The notes: generated by a model not told the origin, from the letters alone. A stretch of DNA of 9,643 nt from Acidimicrobiales bacterium (GCA_023261915.1 JALRFT010000086.1:1-9643); one strand, 5' to 3'; counted from the first letter of the stretch, positions 1 to 6,287 are shown. A program made the numbers and translations.

Positions 1-477
1 GAAGGCCACGCCGGCGGCGAGGCACGCCTCGGCGTAGTGGCGCTGGGCTTCCTCGCTGCCGACAGGCAGGTACGACACGAGCACCTCGGCGCCGGTGGCC
101 CGCAGGACCTCGGCGACGTCGACGGGTGGCTCGGGCGACTCCTCACACGAGGCGCGGTAGAACTCACCGAACCCGTCGAGGGTGGGCGCCCGGTGCACGA
201 CGACGCCGAGATGACCGACCTCGGCGAACTTGATGGTGTTGTTCTGTGATGCCCAGATGGCCTTTGACACGTCGACCCCGACCTTGGCGGCGTCCACGTC
301 GAAGGCGGCGACGACCTCAATGTCGTGGATGTGGTAGCCGCCGAGCACGACGTGCATGAGGCCGGGCACCTCGTCGTCGGGGTCGGCGTCGGCGTAGTAG
401 GTCAGGCCCTGCACCAAGGAGTTGGCGCAGTTGCCCACTCCGGCGATGGCCAGTCGTACCTTGCGCGTCTCGGTCAT
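1..477 (-). CDS. ino1: Inositol-3-phosphate synthase, N-terminal part (cut by window edge)
   Basis: This is the NAD-dependent cytosolic enzyme that turns glucose 6-phosphate into 1L-myo-inositol 1-phosphate, feeding phosphatidylinositol and, in many actinobacteria, mycothiol. Reading from the ATG at 477 to the left edge gives 159 residues with no stop, a bit under half of the usual 360-370. The dinucleotide-binding GVGNCANSLVQG lies at about residues 13-24, followed by VPGLMHV, AAFDVDAAKVG, NNTIKFAEV, PTLDG and VLVSYLPVGSEEA, all close to the mycobacterial Ino1 as I remember it. The ATG overlaps the stop of the upstream padR gene (ATGA, 474-477), so the two are one operon and probably translationally coupled. 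The C-terminal part, including most of the catalytic residues, lies outside the window. Family assignment is very secure; intactness cannot be judged. Confidence 0.96.
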   Translation of the reverse strand, partial: MTETRKVRLAIAGVGNCANSLVQGLTYYADADPDDEVPGLMHVVLGGYHIHDIEVVAAFDVDAAKVGVDVSKAIWASQNNTIKFAEVGHLGVVVHRAPTLDGFGEFYRASCEESPEPPVDVAEVLRATGAEVLVSYLPVGSEEAQRHYAEACLAAGVAF

Positions 478-1235
478 GGCATTCCTCCGGTGCTGTCCCC
501 ACGGTCGGTGGGGTCTGTCTGGTCGGTTGACGGGTCGGGTGCTGCGCTCCCCTCGAGCCGTTCGGCTGCGAGGAGTTCGTCCACCCAGGCGATTTCGCTG
601 GTGAGGGCTGTGATGGCGTGGCTCCGCAGGGACGCCCGCCACCGGTCGAGGGCGGGTGCGGCACCGCGCGACTGCTCGAGGCGGGCGGCGAGCTCGGCGC
701 GTCGCCGCACCAGCACGGCGAGGCGCTGGTCGGTCGTGAGGTGGCTGCTGAACGCCACCATCAGCGAGAAGGCCCGGTCGTCACTCGGGTCGAGCGAACT
801 CAGGAGGTCCACGAGTCGGGTCTGACCGCTCGGGGTGATGGCGTACACCTTGCGTCCCCGACGCGATCGGGCCGGAAGCGAACCGCGCTCCCGGCGGCGG
901 GCACGGAAGGCAGCGATCTCACCACTGAGGGCGCCGGTCATTGGCGCCGCCGGGGTGGATTCCCCTTCGATGGCCACGACGTCTCCCGCCCGCTCGAGTC
1001 GCCCGAGAGTCGGGTAGAGCGAGCCGAAGGAAACGGCGGACCATGACGGGAGAACACCGTCGAGTCGCTTCTTTAGTTCGTAGCCGTGGAGTTCCCCATC
1101 GGCGAGCACGCCGAGGAGGGCGAACTCGAGCAGTGATCCGCCGCGGCCGGTCCGACTGGGTCGCCGGCGTTCGCCGGAACCAACGGGCGCAGCCGCGTCC
1201 AGTTCGGCGTCGTCGGTCGTGGCGGCGTCACTCAC
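474..1235 (-). CDS. PadR-family transcriptional regulator
   Basis: A 253-residue DNA-binding regulator. The PadR winged helix runs from about residue 34 (SLLEFALLGVLADGELHGYELKKRL) through FGSLYPTLGRLERAG (70-84) to the wing strand RRGRKVYAITPSG (around 124-136). A C-terminal helical part for dimerisation follows. It is longer than the roughly 180 residues I recall for the mycobacterial neighbour Rv0047c: there is a charged, disordered N-terminal leader of about 33 residues and an extra segment of about 35 residues inserted into the wing, between helix 3 and RRGRK. The GTG at 1235 is chosen because a TAACAT hexamer (1242-1247, minus strand) sits exactly six bases before it. Its stop overlaps the ino1 start. 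A palindrome at 1246-1262 overlaps this promoter, so it probably represses itself and ino1; the inducer is unknown. Confidence 0.92.
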   Translation of the reverse strand: MSDAATTDDAELDAAAPVGSGERRRPSRTGRGGSLLEFALLGVLADGELHGYELKKRLDGVLPSWSAVSFGSLYPTLGRLERAGDVVAIEGESTPAAPMTGALSGEIAAFRARRRERGSLPARSRRGRKVYAITPSGQTRLVDLLSSLDPSDDRAFSLMVAFSSHLTTDQRLAVLVRRRAELAARLEQSRGAAPALDRWRASLRSHAITALTSEIAWVDELLAAERLEGSAAPDPSTDQTDPTDRGDSTGGMP

Positions 1236-1241
1236 ATCGTC

Positions 1242-1247
1242 ATGTTA
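1242..1247 (-). promoter_or_regulatory. -10 element for leaderless padR-ino1 transcript
   Basis: TAACAT on the minus strand (first base at 1247) is followed by six bases and then the GTG start at 1235. This spacing would put the transcription start on the first base of the start codon. No convincing -35 is seen. The same layout precedes three other genes in the window. Confidence 0.6.
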
Positions 1248-1262
1248 TATCGATTCGATATA
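1246..1262. promoter_or_regulatory. 17-bp palindrome, likely PadR operator
   Basis: TATATCGATTCGATATA is a perfect inverted repeat with 8-bp arms around one central T. It is strikingly AT-rich in this GC-rich window. A second perfect palindrome, GATATATC, overlaps its right end (1257-1264). The left arm overlaps the padR -10 hexamer by two bases (1246-1247), the position expected of an autorepressor site. Binding by PadR is inferred from position, symmetry and proximity to the padR gene, not shown. Confidence 0.68.
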
Positions 1263-1318
1263 TCTCGTGCACATCCTGCGGATCTGGCTGGAGTCGGGCG
1301 TCGGCCTCGGCCCCTCGC

Positions 1319-1324
1319 TACCCT
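1319..1324 (+). promoter_or_regulatory. -10 element for leaderless DUF5318 gene
   Basis: TACCCT, then six bases (1325-1330), then the GTG at 1331. The spacing implies that transcription starts at the start codon. There is no Shine-Dalgarno sequence before this GTG, which fits. No clear -35 was found. Confidence 0.55.
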
Positions 1325-1330
1325 GTCGGC

Positions 1331-1729
1331 GTGGCATCAGGCCCCGGCGCATCTCCCCGTTCAGCGGGTTCCCGGCCAGGCGAGGTGGACTTTCGCCTCG
1401 CTCGAGCCACCAAGCTGGCCTCCTACCGGACGGGTCGGGCGAGTCGGGCGGAGGTCTGTGACGCCCAACCCGAGCTCCTTCGCAACGCCCGAGCGTGCAG
1501 TCGGCGAACACGCCGGACCTGTCCTATCTGCGAGCATCGCCATCTCGTCGAGGTCACCTACGTCTTCGGCCCCCGTCTGCCGAAGTCCGGCCGATGCATC
1601 ACGTCCTCGGGTGAGGTAGCCACCCTGGCGGCGCGGGCTGGACGTCACGAGGCGTGGGAGGTCGAGGTGTGCACGGAGTGCGGGTGGAACCACGTGATCC
1701 GCACCTATCCGCTCACTGCCGCCAGTTGA
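1331..1729 (+). CDS. DUF5318-family zinc-ribbon-like protein
   Basis: A 132-residue protein of unknown function, resembling mycobacterial Rv0049, which also sits between padR/ino1 and ponA. Shared features are VDFRLAR near residues 19-25, the RAEVCDAQPELLRNA block (39-53), CPIC (64-67), YVFG (77-80), and VEVCTECGWNHVIRTY (111-126). The two CxxC pairs (64/67 and 114/117) suggest one bound zinc. No signal peptide or membrane segment is seen. The GTG at 1331 is chosen on the leaderless -10 spacing; a GTG at 1385, just before DFRLAR, is a shorter alternative that would remove 18 Gly/Ser/Pro/Arg-rich residues. Conserved linkage to ponA hints at a role in envelope growth or its control, but this is only context. 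Family call is from remembered sequence pattern. Confidence 0.85.
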   Translation: MASGPGASPRSAGSRPGEVDFRLARATKLASYRTGRASRAEVCDAQPELLRNARACSRRTRRTCPICEHRHLVEVTYVFGPRLPKSGRCITSSGEVATLAARAGRHEAWEVEVCTECGWNHVIRTYPLTAAS

Positions 1730-1795
1730 CACGGCTCGTCACCCTGACCGCCGGGATCCATGTCGCCCCGCGGGGGAACGGCCGGTGCTGGGGTC

Positions 1796-1801
1796 TACCG
1801 T
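1796..1801 (+). promoter_or_regulatory. Candidate -10 for ponA
   Basis: TACCGT at 1796-1801 would start transcription near 1808, giving a 21-base leader before the ATG at 1829. If real, it excludes the upstream in-frame ATG at 1760. No clear -35 or strong ribosome-binding site accompanies it; read-through from the DUF5318 gene, about 100 bases upstream, is an alternative. Confidence 0.4.
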
Positions 1802-1828
1802 GAGGGGCATCTTCGAAGCCGAAAAACC

Positions 1829-4009
1829 ATGAGCAGCCCCCGACCCTCCCCCCCTTCGGGCCGCAAGCAAGCGGCGAGTTCGCCTGGTCAGGCGCGCCGC
1901 TTCTGGCGGAAGTCAGGCTTGTGGCTGCGACGACTCGTGTTCAGCGTCGCTCTCCTCGGCATCGCCACCTCGGCCGGACTCGTCTACGTGGCGTGGCAGA
2001 TCCCGCTGCCCTCGGGGGAACCGCCGCTGCTGCAGACCAGTTACATGTGTGCTGGCGACGTCGAAGCCAACTGCACCTTTGGGAACTCGATGGCGCAGCT
2101 CAGTGGTGGGGTGGACCGGGTCAGCGTGGCCTACGAGCAGGTTCCCGCCGTATTCATCTTGGCTCTGCTCGCCACCGAGGACCGTCAGTTCTTCGAACAC
2201 TCCGGTGTCGACCCGGTGGCCGTGGCGCGGGCACTGGTGTCGGACCTTCGTGATGATGATCTGCGCCAGGGCGGCTCGACCATCACCCAGCAGTACGTCA
2301 AGAACGCCTACTTGACCTCCGAACGCACGTGGGAGCGCAAGATCCGCGAGGCCGTGTTGGCCATCAAGCTTGAACGGGAGCTCCCCAAACAGGAGATCCT
2401 CGAGCGCTACCTCAACACCATCTACTGGGGTCGTGGCGCCTACGGCATTGAGTCTGCAGCCCGCACCTACTTCGGCGTGGACGTCGAGGACCTCAATCTC
2501 GCCCAGTCCGCCTATCTCGCCGGCATCATCCGGGCCCCCGAGTCAGCCGACGCCAATCGGCAGCCGGACGATCTTCTCTTCGACGATCAGCGACAGGAGG
2601 CCACGATCCGCCGCTCGACGGTGTTGGCCGCCATGGTGTCGCTCGGTTGGATCACTCCCCAACAGCGCGACGAGGTTGAGGAAGGTGGCTGGGACTACGT
2701 CCTGCCCCGGGAGACCCAGACCAATTACGGCAAGGTCGTTGGCGCCGACATCGGCACGGAGTACTTCGTGGACTACACCCGCCGGTGGCTCGTCGACCGC
2801 GGCATCTTCACCGACGACCAGATCTACGGCGGTGGATTGCGGATCTACACCACCCTCAATCTTGAGCATCAGCAGGCGGCGGCCGATGCCGTGCGCTCGA
2901 CACTGGACCGTCCCGACGACCCCCAGGCGTCGCTGGTGTCGCTTGATGAGGCTGGTGGGATCACCGCCATGATCGGCGGGTTCGACTTCGCCGGGGACCA
3001 GGTCAACCTCGCCACCGGCACCTTCGGTGGGGGCAGCGGTCGCCAACCCGGTTCTTCGTTCAAGGCCCTCACCCTCGCCACGGCTCTGCAGGAAGGGGTG
3101 CCGCTGTCGCGCACCTACGACTCCCCCGGTCGCATGAAGATCGACCTCGGGGGTGGAGCGGTGTGGGATGTCGGTAACTACGCCGACAGCGGCATGGGGC
3201 GATTGAACCTCGTCGACGCCACCCGCAATTCTTCGAACACGGCCTACGCCCAGTTGATCATGGACGTTGGCGCCGGCGATGTCGCCGCCATGGCCACCCG
3301 CATGGGGGTCACCGCCGAGATCCCCGTGGTGCCTGCCATCACTCTCGGTGCGGCCGACGTCTCGGTGCTCGACATGACGACGGCCTTCTCGGTGTTCTCC
3401 CAGCGGGGGGAAAAGGTTGGGCCATGGCCGGTGCGCAAGGTCACCGACGCCAATGGGACGGTGCTGTGGGAGGCACCGTTGAACCGGGAGCGCGTGCTCG
3501 ACCCCGACGTCGCCGACACCATGAACTGGGTGTTGCGTCAGGTGGTCGAGAACGGCACAGGTACGGGGGCCCGTATCGATCAGGTGGCGGCCGGCAAGAC
3601 CGGTACGGCGGAGAACTTCCGTGACGCGTGGTTCATTGGGTACACGTGTCGGATGACGGCCGGGGTTTGGGTCGGGTACGCCGGTTCGGAAACCCGCTAC
3701 ATGAATTCGGTGCACGGGATCGAGGTGGTGGGTGGGTCGTTCCCCGCTCAGATCTGGCGGAAGTTCATGCTCCAGGTCGCCGAGGACGACTCCTCATGTG
3801 ACTTCCGGCGCCCGGGGAGCTCGAACAACACCGACGACCCCTCGGCCCCGACCACGTCGTCGACGCAGTTGCCATCGACCACGGTGCCCCGACCGACGAC
3901 GACGGCCCCCCGGCCGACGACGACAGTTCCTGCTCCCACGACGACCGTTGCTCCCCCACCGACATCAACGACGTCGTCGAGCGTCCCCCCGAGGCCCGCA
4001 AGCCCCTAA
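1829..4009 (+). CDS. ponA: Class A penicillin-binding protein (transglycosylase/transpeptidase)
   Basis: A bifunctional peptidoglycan synthase that polymerises lipid II and cross-links the strands outside the membrane. From the ATG at 1829 it has 726 residues: a basic cytoplasmic leader, one membrane anchor (about 36-56), then a family 51 glycosyltransferase domain with ATEDRQFF (catalytic E117), GGSTITQQ (148-155) and the ELPKQEILERYLN helix. The transpeptidase domain shows SSFK (nucleophile S409), SSN (468-470) and KTGT (590-593), so both activities look intact. The C-terminus is a Thr/Pro-rich tail with three degenerate heptads (686-706) and no PASTA domain. An ATG at 1760 would add 23 residues; I prefer 1829 because a candidate -10 lies between them and the added residues look non-native. 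It follows the DUF5318 gene as in mycobacteria. Confidence 0.96.
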   Translation: MSSPRPSPPSGRKQAASSPGQARRFWRKSGLWLRRLVFSVALLGIATSAGLVYVAWQIPLPSGEPPLLQTSYMCAGDVEANCTFGNSMAQLSGGVDRVSVAYEQVPAVFILALLATEDRQFFEHSGVDPVAVARALVSDLRDDDLRQGGSTITQQYVKNAYLTSERTWERKIREAVLAIKLERELPKQEILERYLNTIYWGRGAYGIESAARTYFGVDVEDLNLAQSAYLAGIIRAPESADANRQPDDLLFDDQRQEATIRRSTVLAAMVSLGWITPQQRDEVEEGGWDYVLPRETQTNYGKVVGADIGTEYFVDYTRRWLVDRGIFTDDQIYGGGLRIYTTLNLEHQQAAADAVRSTLDRPDDPQASLVSLDEAGGITAMIGGFDFAGDQVNLATGTFGGGSGRQPGSSFKALTLATALQEGVPLSRTYDSPGRMKIDLGGGAVWDVGNYADSGMGRLNLVDATRNSSNTAYAQLIMDVGAGDVAAMATRMGVTAEIPVVPAITLGAADVSVLDMTTAFSVFSQRGEKVGPWPVRKVTDANGTVLWEAPLNRERVLDPDVADTMNWVLRQVVENGTGTGARIDQVAAGKTGTAENFRDAWFIGYTCRMTAGVWVGYAGSETRYMNSVHGIEVVGGSFPAQIWRKFMLQVAEDDSSCDFRRPGSSNNTDDPSAPTTSSTQLPSTTVPRPTTTAPRPTTTVPAPTTTVAPPPTSTTSSSVPPRPASP
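3884..3946 (+). repeat. Heptad repeat in the PonA Thr/Pro tail
   Basis: Three tandem 21-bp units encode VPRPTTT, APRPTTT and VPAPTTT, with a decayed fourth copy after them. The sequence is low-complexity and probably forms an extended, wall-spanning or O-mannosylated tail. The PT-rich nature is seen; the role is inferred. Confidence 0.75.
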
Positions 4010-4019
4010 CGAGCGTCGC

Positions 4020-4223
4020 TCAGACCACCTCGTGGGGGTAGTGGATCCGGCACACCTCACACCACCACTCAACGTCGCCCTCGGTGACGACCGGCGGCTC
4101 GTGATCGAGTTCGCCTCGTGGGTCGGGGGCGGGTTCGGAGACGATGTAGAGCCGGCGGACGTGGACCAGCGCAACCGCCTCGTCCCCACAACTGCCGCAC
4201 ATGGTGGGGGAGTCGGATGCCAT
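4020..4223 (-). CDS. Small zinc-ribbon protein of unknown function
   Basis: A 67-residue protein with two CxxC pairs, CGSC (9-12) and CEVC (55-58), separated by a 42-residue stretch with hydrophobic strands (VALVHVRRLYIV) and an acidic Pro-rich loop. This is the pattern of a single-zinc ribbon. It has no signal peptide or membrane segment, and I do not recognise a named family. I believe it is a real gene because a TAGCGT hexamer lies exactly six bases before its ATG, because both cysteine pairs are intact, and because it fills an otherwise empty gap. It converges on ponA (10 bases between stops) and diverges from panB. It may be a nucleic-acid- or protein-binding accessory factor; nothing in the sequence decides this. 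Confidence 0.74.
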   Translation of the reverse strand: MASDSPTMCGSCGDEAVALVHVRRLYIVSEPAPDPRGELDHEPPVVTEGDVEWWCEVCRIHYPHEVV

Positions 4224-4229
4224 GTCCAG

Positions 4230-4235
4230 ACGCTA
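4230..4235 (-). promoter_or_regulatory. -10 element for leaderless small zinc-ribbon gene
   Basis: TAGCGT on the minus strand (first base at 4235), six bases, then ATG at 4223. The same spacing is found before padR, the DUF5318 gene and the glutaminyl cyclase gene. No convincing -35 is visible. Confidence 0.58.
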
Positions 4236-4304
4236 TCGCCCGGACCGCCTGGGGGATCGGCCGGTGGTCACCGGCCAACGTGGTGTTGGAAACCCCCTGC
4301 CGGA

Positions 4305-4310
4305 TACAGT
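4305..4310 (+). promoter_or_regulatory. Candidate -10 for panB
   Basis: TACAGT, matching TAnnnT, would start transcription near 4317 and leave a leader of about 45 bases that contains a good ribosome-binding site. A TTGGAA at 4286-4291 is only 13 bases upstream, too close for a normal -35. Confidence 0.45.
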
Positions 4311-4350
4311 GGGGGTGTTCCGCCGGTAGCCAAATGGGCACTGGACGGAC

Positions 4351-4356
4351 AGGAGG
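4351..4356 (+). promoter_or_regulatory. Ribosome-binding site of panB
   Basis: A perfect AGGAGG five bases before the ATG at 4362 fixes the start of panB, although the frame is open far upstream into the ponA region. Confidence 0.85.
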
Positions 4357-4361
4357 TTCCC

Positions 4362-5264
4362 ATGGGCAAGGTGACCGTGCCTTCCGTGCGTGCCCGCAAG
4401 GTGCGTAGCGGGGCTGACCCCATCGTCATGGTGACGGCGTACGACGCGCCTGGCGCCCGTATCGCCGATGAAGCGGGGGTCGACATCATCCTCGTCGGTG
4501 ACTCCGTGGCCATGGTCGTACTCGGTCACGACAGCACCCTCGAGGTCAGTGTCGACGAGATGGTTCACCACACCGCTGCGGTGGCTCGCTCCGGCGCTCG
4601 CTCGCTCATTGTCGCTGACATGCCGTGGCTCAGTTACCACCTGTCGGTGGAAGACACCGTCCGTAATGCGGCCGCGCTCGTGCGCGCCGGCGCAGGGGCC
4701 GTGAAACTCGAGGGAGGCGCCAAGCGGGTTCCGATGGTCAGCGCCATCGTCGACGCCGAGATCCCGGTCATGGGTCACCTCGGACTTACCCCACAGTCGG
4801 TGCACGCCATGGGCGGGTTCAAGGTCCAAGGTCGCGAACAGGGTGCCGCCGACGTGCTCGTCGAGCACGCCCTCGCCCTGCAGGAGGCCGGCTGTTTCTC
4901 GCTCGTGCTCGAGGGCATCCCGAGCGAAGTGGGGCGGATCGTGACCAGCGCCGTGGACATCCCCACCATTGGGATCGGTGCCGGCCCTGACTGTGATGGT
5001 CAGGTGCTGGTCTTCCACGACGTGCTGGGCATCGAGGACCGCATCACGCCCCGATTCGTGCGCCGTTACGCCAATCTCAAGTCCGATGCCGTGGCTGCGC
5101 TCGAGGCGTGGGCCAATGACGTCCGCACCGGCGGATTCCCGGCGGCGCAAGAGTCGTACCACCTGCCCCCCGGGATCGAGACCGATCACTACCCCGAGGA
5201 CCCAGGGGCGACCATCGGGCTCTACGGTGCCGCTGCTCCCACTGAGGAGAGCCGCACCGCCTGA
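4362..5264 (+). CDS. panB: 3-methyl-2-oxobutanoate hydroxymethyltransferase
   Basis: Ketopantoate hydroxymethyltransferase, the first step of pantothenate/CoA synthesis: it moves a hydroxymethyl group from 5,10-methylene-tetrahydrofolate to 2-oxoisovalerate in the cytoplasm. The product is 300 residues, slightly longer than the usual 260-285 because of a Pro/Ala-rich C-terminal tail. Family motifs are complete: VTAYD (24-28), VGDSV (45-49, metal ligand D47), VADMPW (84-89, metal ligand D86), VKLEGG (114-119), MGHLGLTPQ (137-145), LEGIP (183-187, with E184 at the place of the catalytic base) and the IGIGAG..CDGQVLVFHD block. The start is set by AGGAGG at 4351. It has its own promoter region, diverging from the small zinc-ribbon gene, and its stop directly abuts the stop of the downstream cyclase gene. 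No panC is visible in the window. Confidence 0.97.
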   Translation: MGKVTVPSVRARKVRSGADPIVMVTAYDAPGARIADEAGVDIILVGDSVAMVVLGHDSTLEVSVDEMVHHTAAVARSGARSLIVADMPWLSYHLSVEDTVRNAAALVRAGAGAVKLEGGAKRVPMVSAIVDAEIPVMGHLGLTPQSVHAMGGFKVQGREQGAADVLVEHALALQEAGCFSLVLEGIPSEVGRIVTSAVDIPTIGIGAGPDCDGQVLVFHDVLGIEDRITPRFVRRYANLKSDAVAALEAWANDVRTGGFPAAQESYHLPPGIETDHYPEDPGATIGLYGAAAPTEESRTA

Positions 5265-6161
5265 TTAGGTGGGGGTCACCCGGACCCGATATGTCACCGG
5301 CCAGAGTTTGCCGGTGATGAGGAACTCATCAGTCGTTCCGGGAATGCGGGCGATGCCGTTGAGCACACCGGTCGGTGGGACACGGAGAGCATCCACGAGG
5401 CGACTGGCATCGAGGGTGGCCACGACCCGACCGTCGCCAGGGTCGATGAGGATGATCTCTCTGGTTTGCCAGACGTTGGCCCAGACCAAACCGTCGACGC
5501 ATTCGAGTTCATTGAGCCGGGGGACCGGCTGCCCGGCGAGGGTCACCTCCACGGTTCTCACTGGGTCGAAGGTCTTAGCGTCGCGGAGGGCGATGGTGGC
5601 TGTCCCGTCGCTCATGGCGAGCGTGGTGGCGTTGAGCTGACACAGGCCCCAACCCTCGCCGGAATAGGTCATCCGCCGCCGTTCAGTGAGGTCGCTCGGG
5701 TCGAGGACCGCCACGGTCTCCTCCCGCCAGGTGATGAGGTGCAACTCCTCGCCGTCTCCGGAGTTCACCGTGGCGAGGCCTTCAGCGAACCAGGTGGGGT
5801 CGAGAGGAGTCGTGGCAATGATCGCCCCGGTCGCCGGGTCCAGTTCCTGTACGGACGAGTCGCCGTAGCCACCGGAACTCTCAAACAATCGACCGTCAGC
5901 GGTGAAGGTCAGTCCTTGGGTGAACGAACCGGTGTCTCGTGGGATCTCATCGAGCACCTCGTAGCGAAGGGTCACCGGTCCGTTGGCGGAGGCGGCAACC
6001 AGCGGGTTGGGATTGGGTGCTGCTGCGGTGGTCTCGGGTGTGTTTTGGCTGCAGCCGGCGATTGCCATGGCCACGACTGCGGCGGCAATGACGCTCCTGG
6101 TGAGGTTCTGGCAACCCCGGTGGCGCCGGGGAACGGGGCGGATCTCGGCGCAAGGTTCCAC
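5265..6161 (-). CDS. Glutaminyl-peptide cyclotransferase-like lipoprotein
   Basis: A 298-residue exported protein of the plant/bacterial-type glutaminyl cyclase family (Glu_cyclase_2), a five-bladed beta-propeller that converts N-terminal glutamine to pyroglutamate. A basic n-region is followed by a hydrophobic stretch (about 24-34) and the lipobox IAGC with C37 as lipidated residue, then a Thr/Ala/Pro linker. Family features include FTQGLTF (80-86), LFESSGGYGDSSV (92-104), a FAEGLATV segment, YSGEGWGLC, LNELECVDGLVWANVWQT and VLNGIARIPGT near the C-terminus. GTG at 6161 is chosen because CATACT sits exactly six bases upstream. The gene converges on panB with no base between the two stops and diverges from the ribosomal operon. 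The physiological substrate is unknown; some propeller lipoproteins keep this fold without proven activity. Confidence 0.88.
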   Translation of the reverse strand: MEPCAEIRPVPRRHRGCQNLTRSVIAAAVVAMAIAGCSQNTPETTAAAPNPNPLVAASANGPVTLRYEVLDEIPRDTGSFTQGLTFTADGRLFESSGGYGDSSVQELDPATGAIIATTPLDPTWFAEGLATVNSGDGEELHLITWREETVAVLDPSDLTERRRMTYSGEGWGLCQLNATTLAMSDGTATIALRDAKTFDPVRTVEVTLAGQPVPRLNELECVDGLVWANVWQTREIILIDPGDGRVVATLDASRLVDALRVPPTGVLNGIARIPGTTDEFLITGKLWPVTYRVRVTPT

Positions 6162-6167
6162 CCGGCA

Positions 6168-6173
6168 AGTATG
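6168..6173 (-). promoter_or_regulatory. -10 element for leaderless cyclase gene
   Basis: CATACT on the minus strand (first base at 6173), six bases, then GTG at 6161. It keeps the key A at position 2 and T at position 6 of the -10 element. It is the fourth case of the same spacing in this window. Confidence 0.55.
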
Positions 6174-6237
6174 GCCACAGTCCGTGGTTGAGGCCTGTCG
6201 CCCCGGAGCGGATGGGCGTGGCGGGAGGCTCCTCCGC

Positions 6238-6243
6238 TAGGGT
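6238..6243 (+). promoter_or_regulatory. Candidate -10 for the rpsF-ssb-rpsR-rplI operon
   Basis: TAGGGT in the gap between the divergent cyclase gene and rpsF. It would give a transcript start near 6250 and a leader of about 95 bases that holds two hairpins. No clear -35 was seen, so this is tentative. Confidence 0.35.
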
Positions 6244-6287
6244 GACGTTTCGCTCATAGGCCGGGACGCCAGAAAGTCTCGGTTCCT

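Noticed and set aside
1232..1243. Tiny frame ATG ACG ATG TGA on the minus strand just before the padR GTG, as a possible leader peptide
   Set aside because: Its ATG overlaps the proposed -10 hexamer, so it would not be transcribed if the start is at 1235. Without that start site mapped it stays a curiosity.
941..1330. In-frame upstream extension of the DUF5318 gene
   Set aside because: It runs antisense through padR and is Arg-rich without family similarity. The conserved part begins near 1385 and a promoter element precedes 1331.
1760..1828. ponA start at the upstream ATG (1760)
   Set aside because: It lacks a ribosome-binding site, the added 23 residues are Gly/Arg-rich, and a candidate -10 (1796-1801) lies inside this stretch. 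It cannot be fully excluded.
2543..3715. A 390-residue open frame on the minus strand inside ponA
   Set aside because: It lies fully antisense to a PBP gene with every catalytic motif intact, and its His/Gly/Arg/Val-rich translation shows no domain. It is a high-GC shadow frame.
3732..4361. In-frame upstream extension of panB into the ponA region
   Set aside because: The extension reads as Arg/Pro-rich antisense-like sequence overlapping ponA; AGGAGG at 4351 and family length place the start at 4362.
4233..5189. A 318-residue open frame on the minus strand inside panB
   Set aside because: Antisense to intact panB, with no recognisable motif and His/Asp/Gly-rich composition typical of shadow frames.
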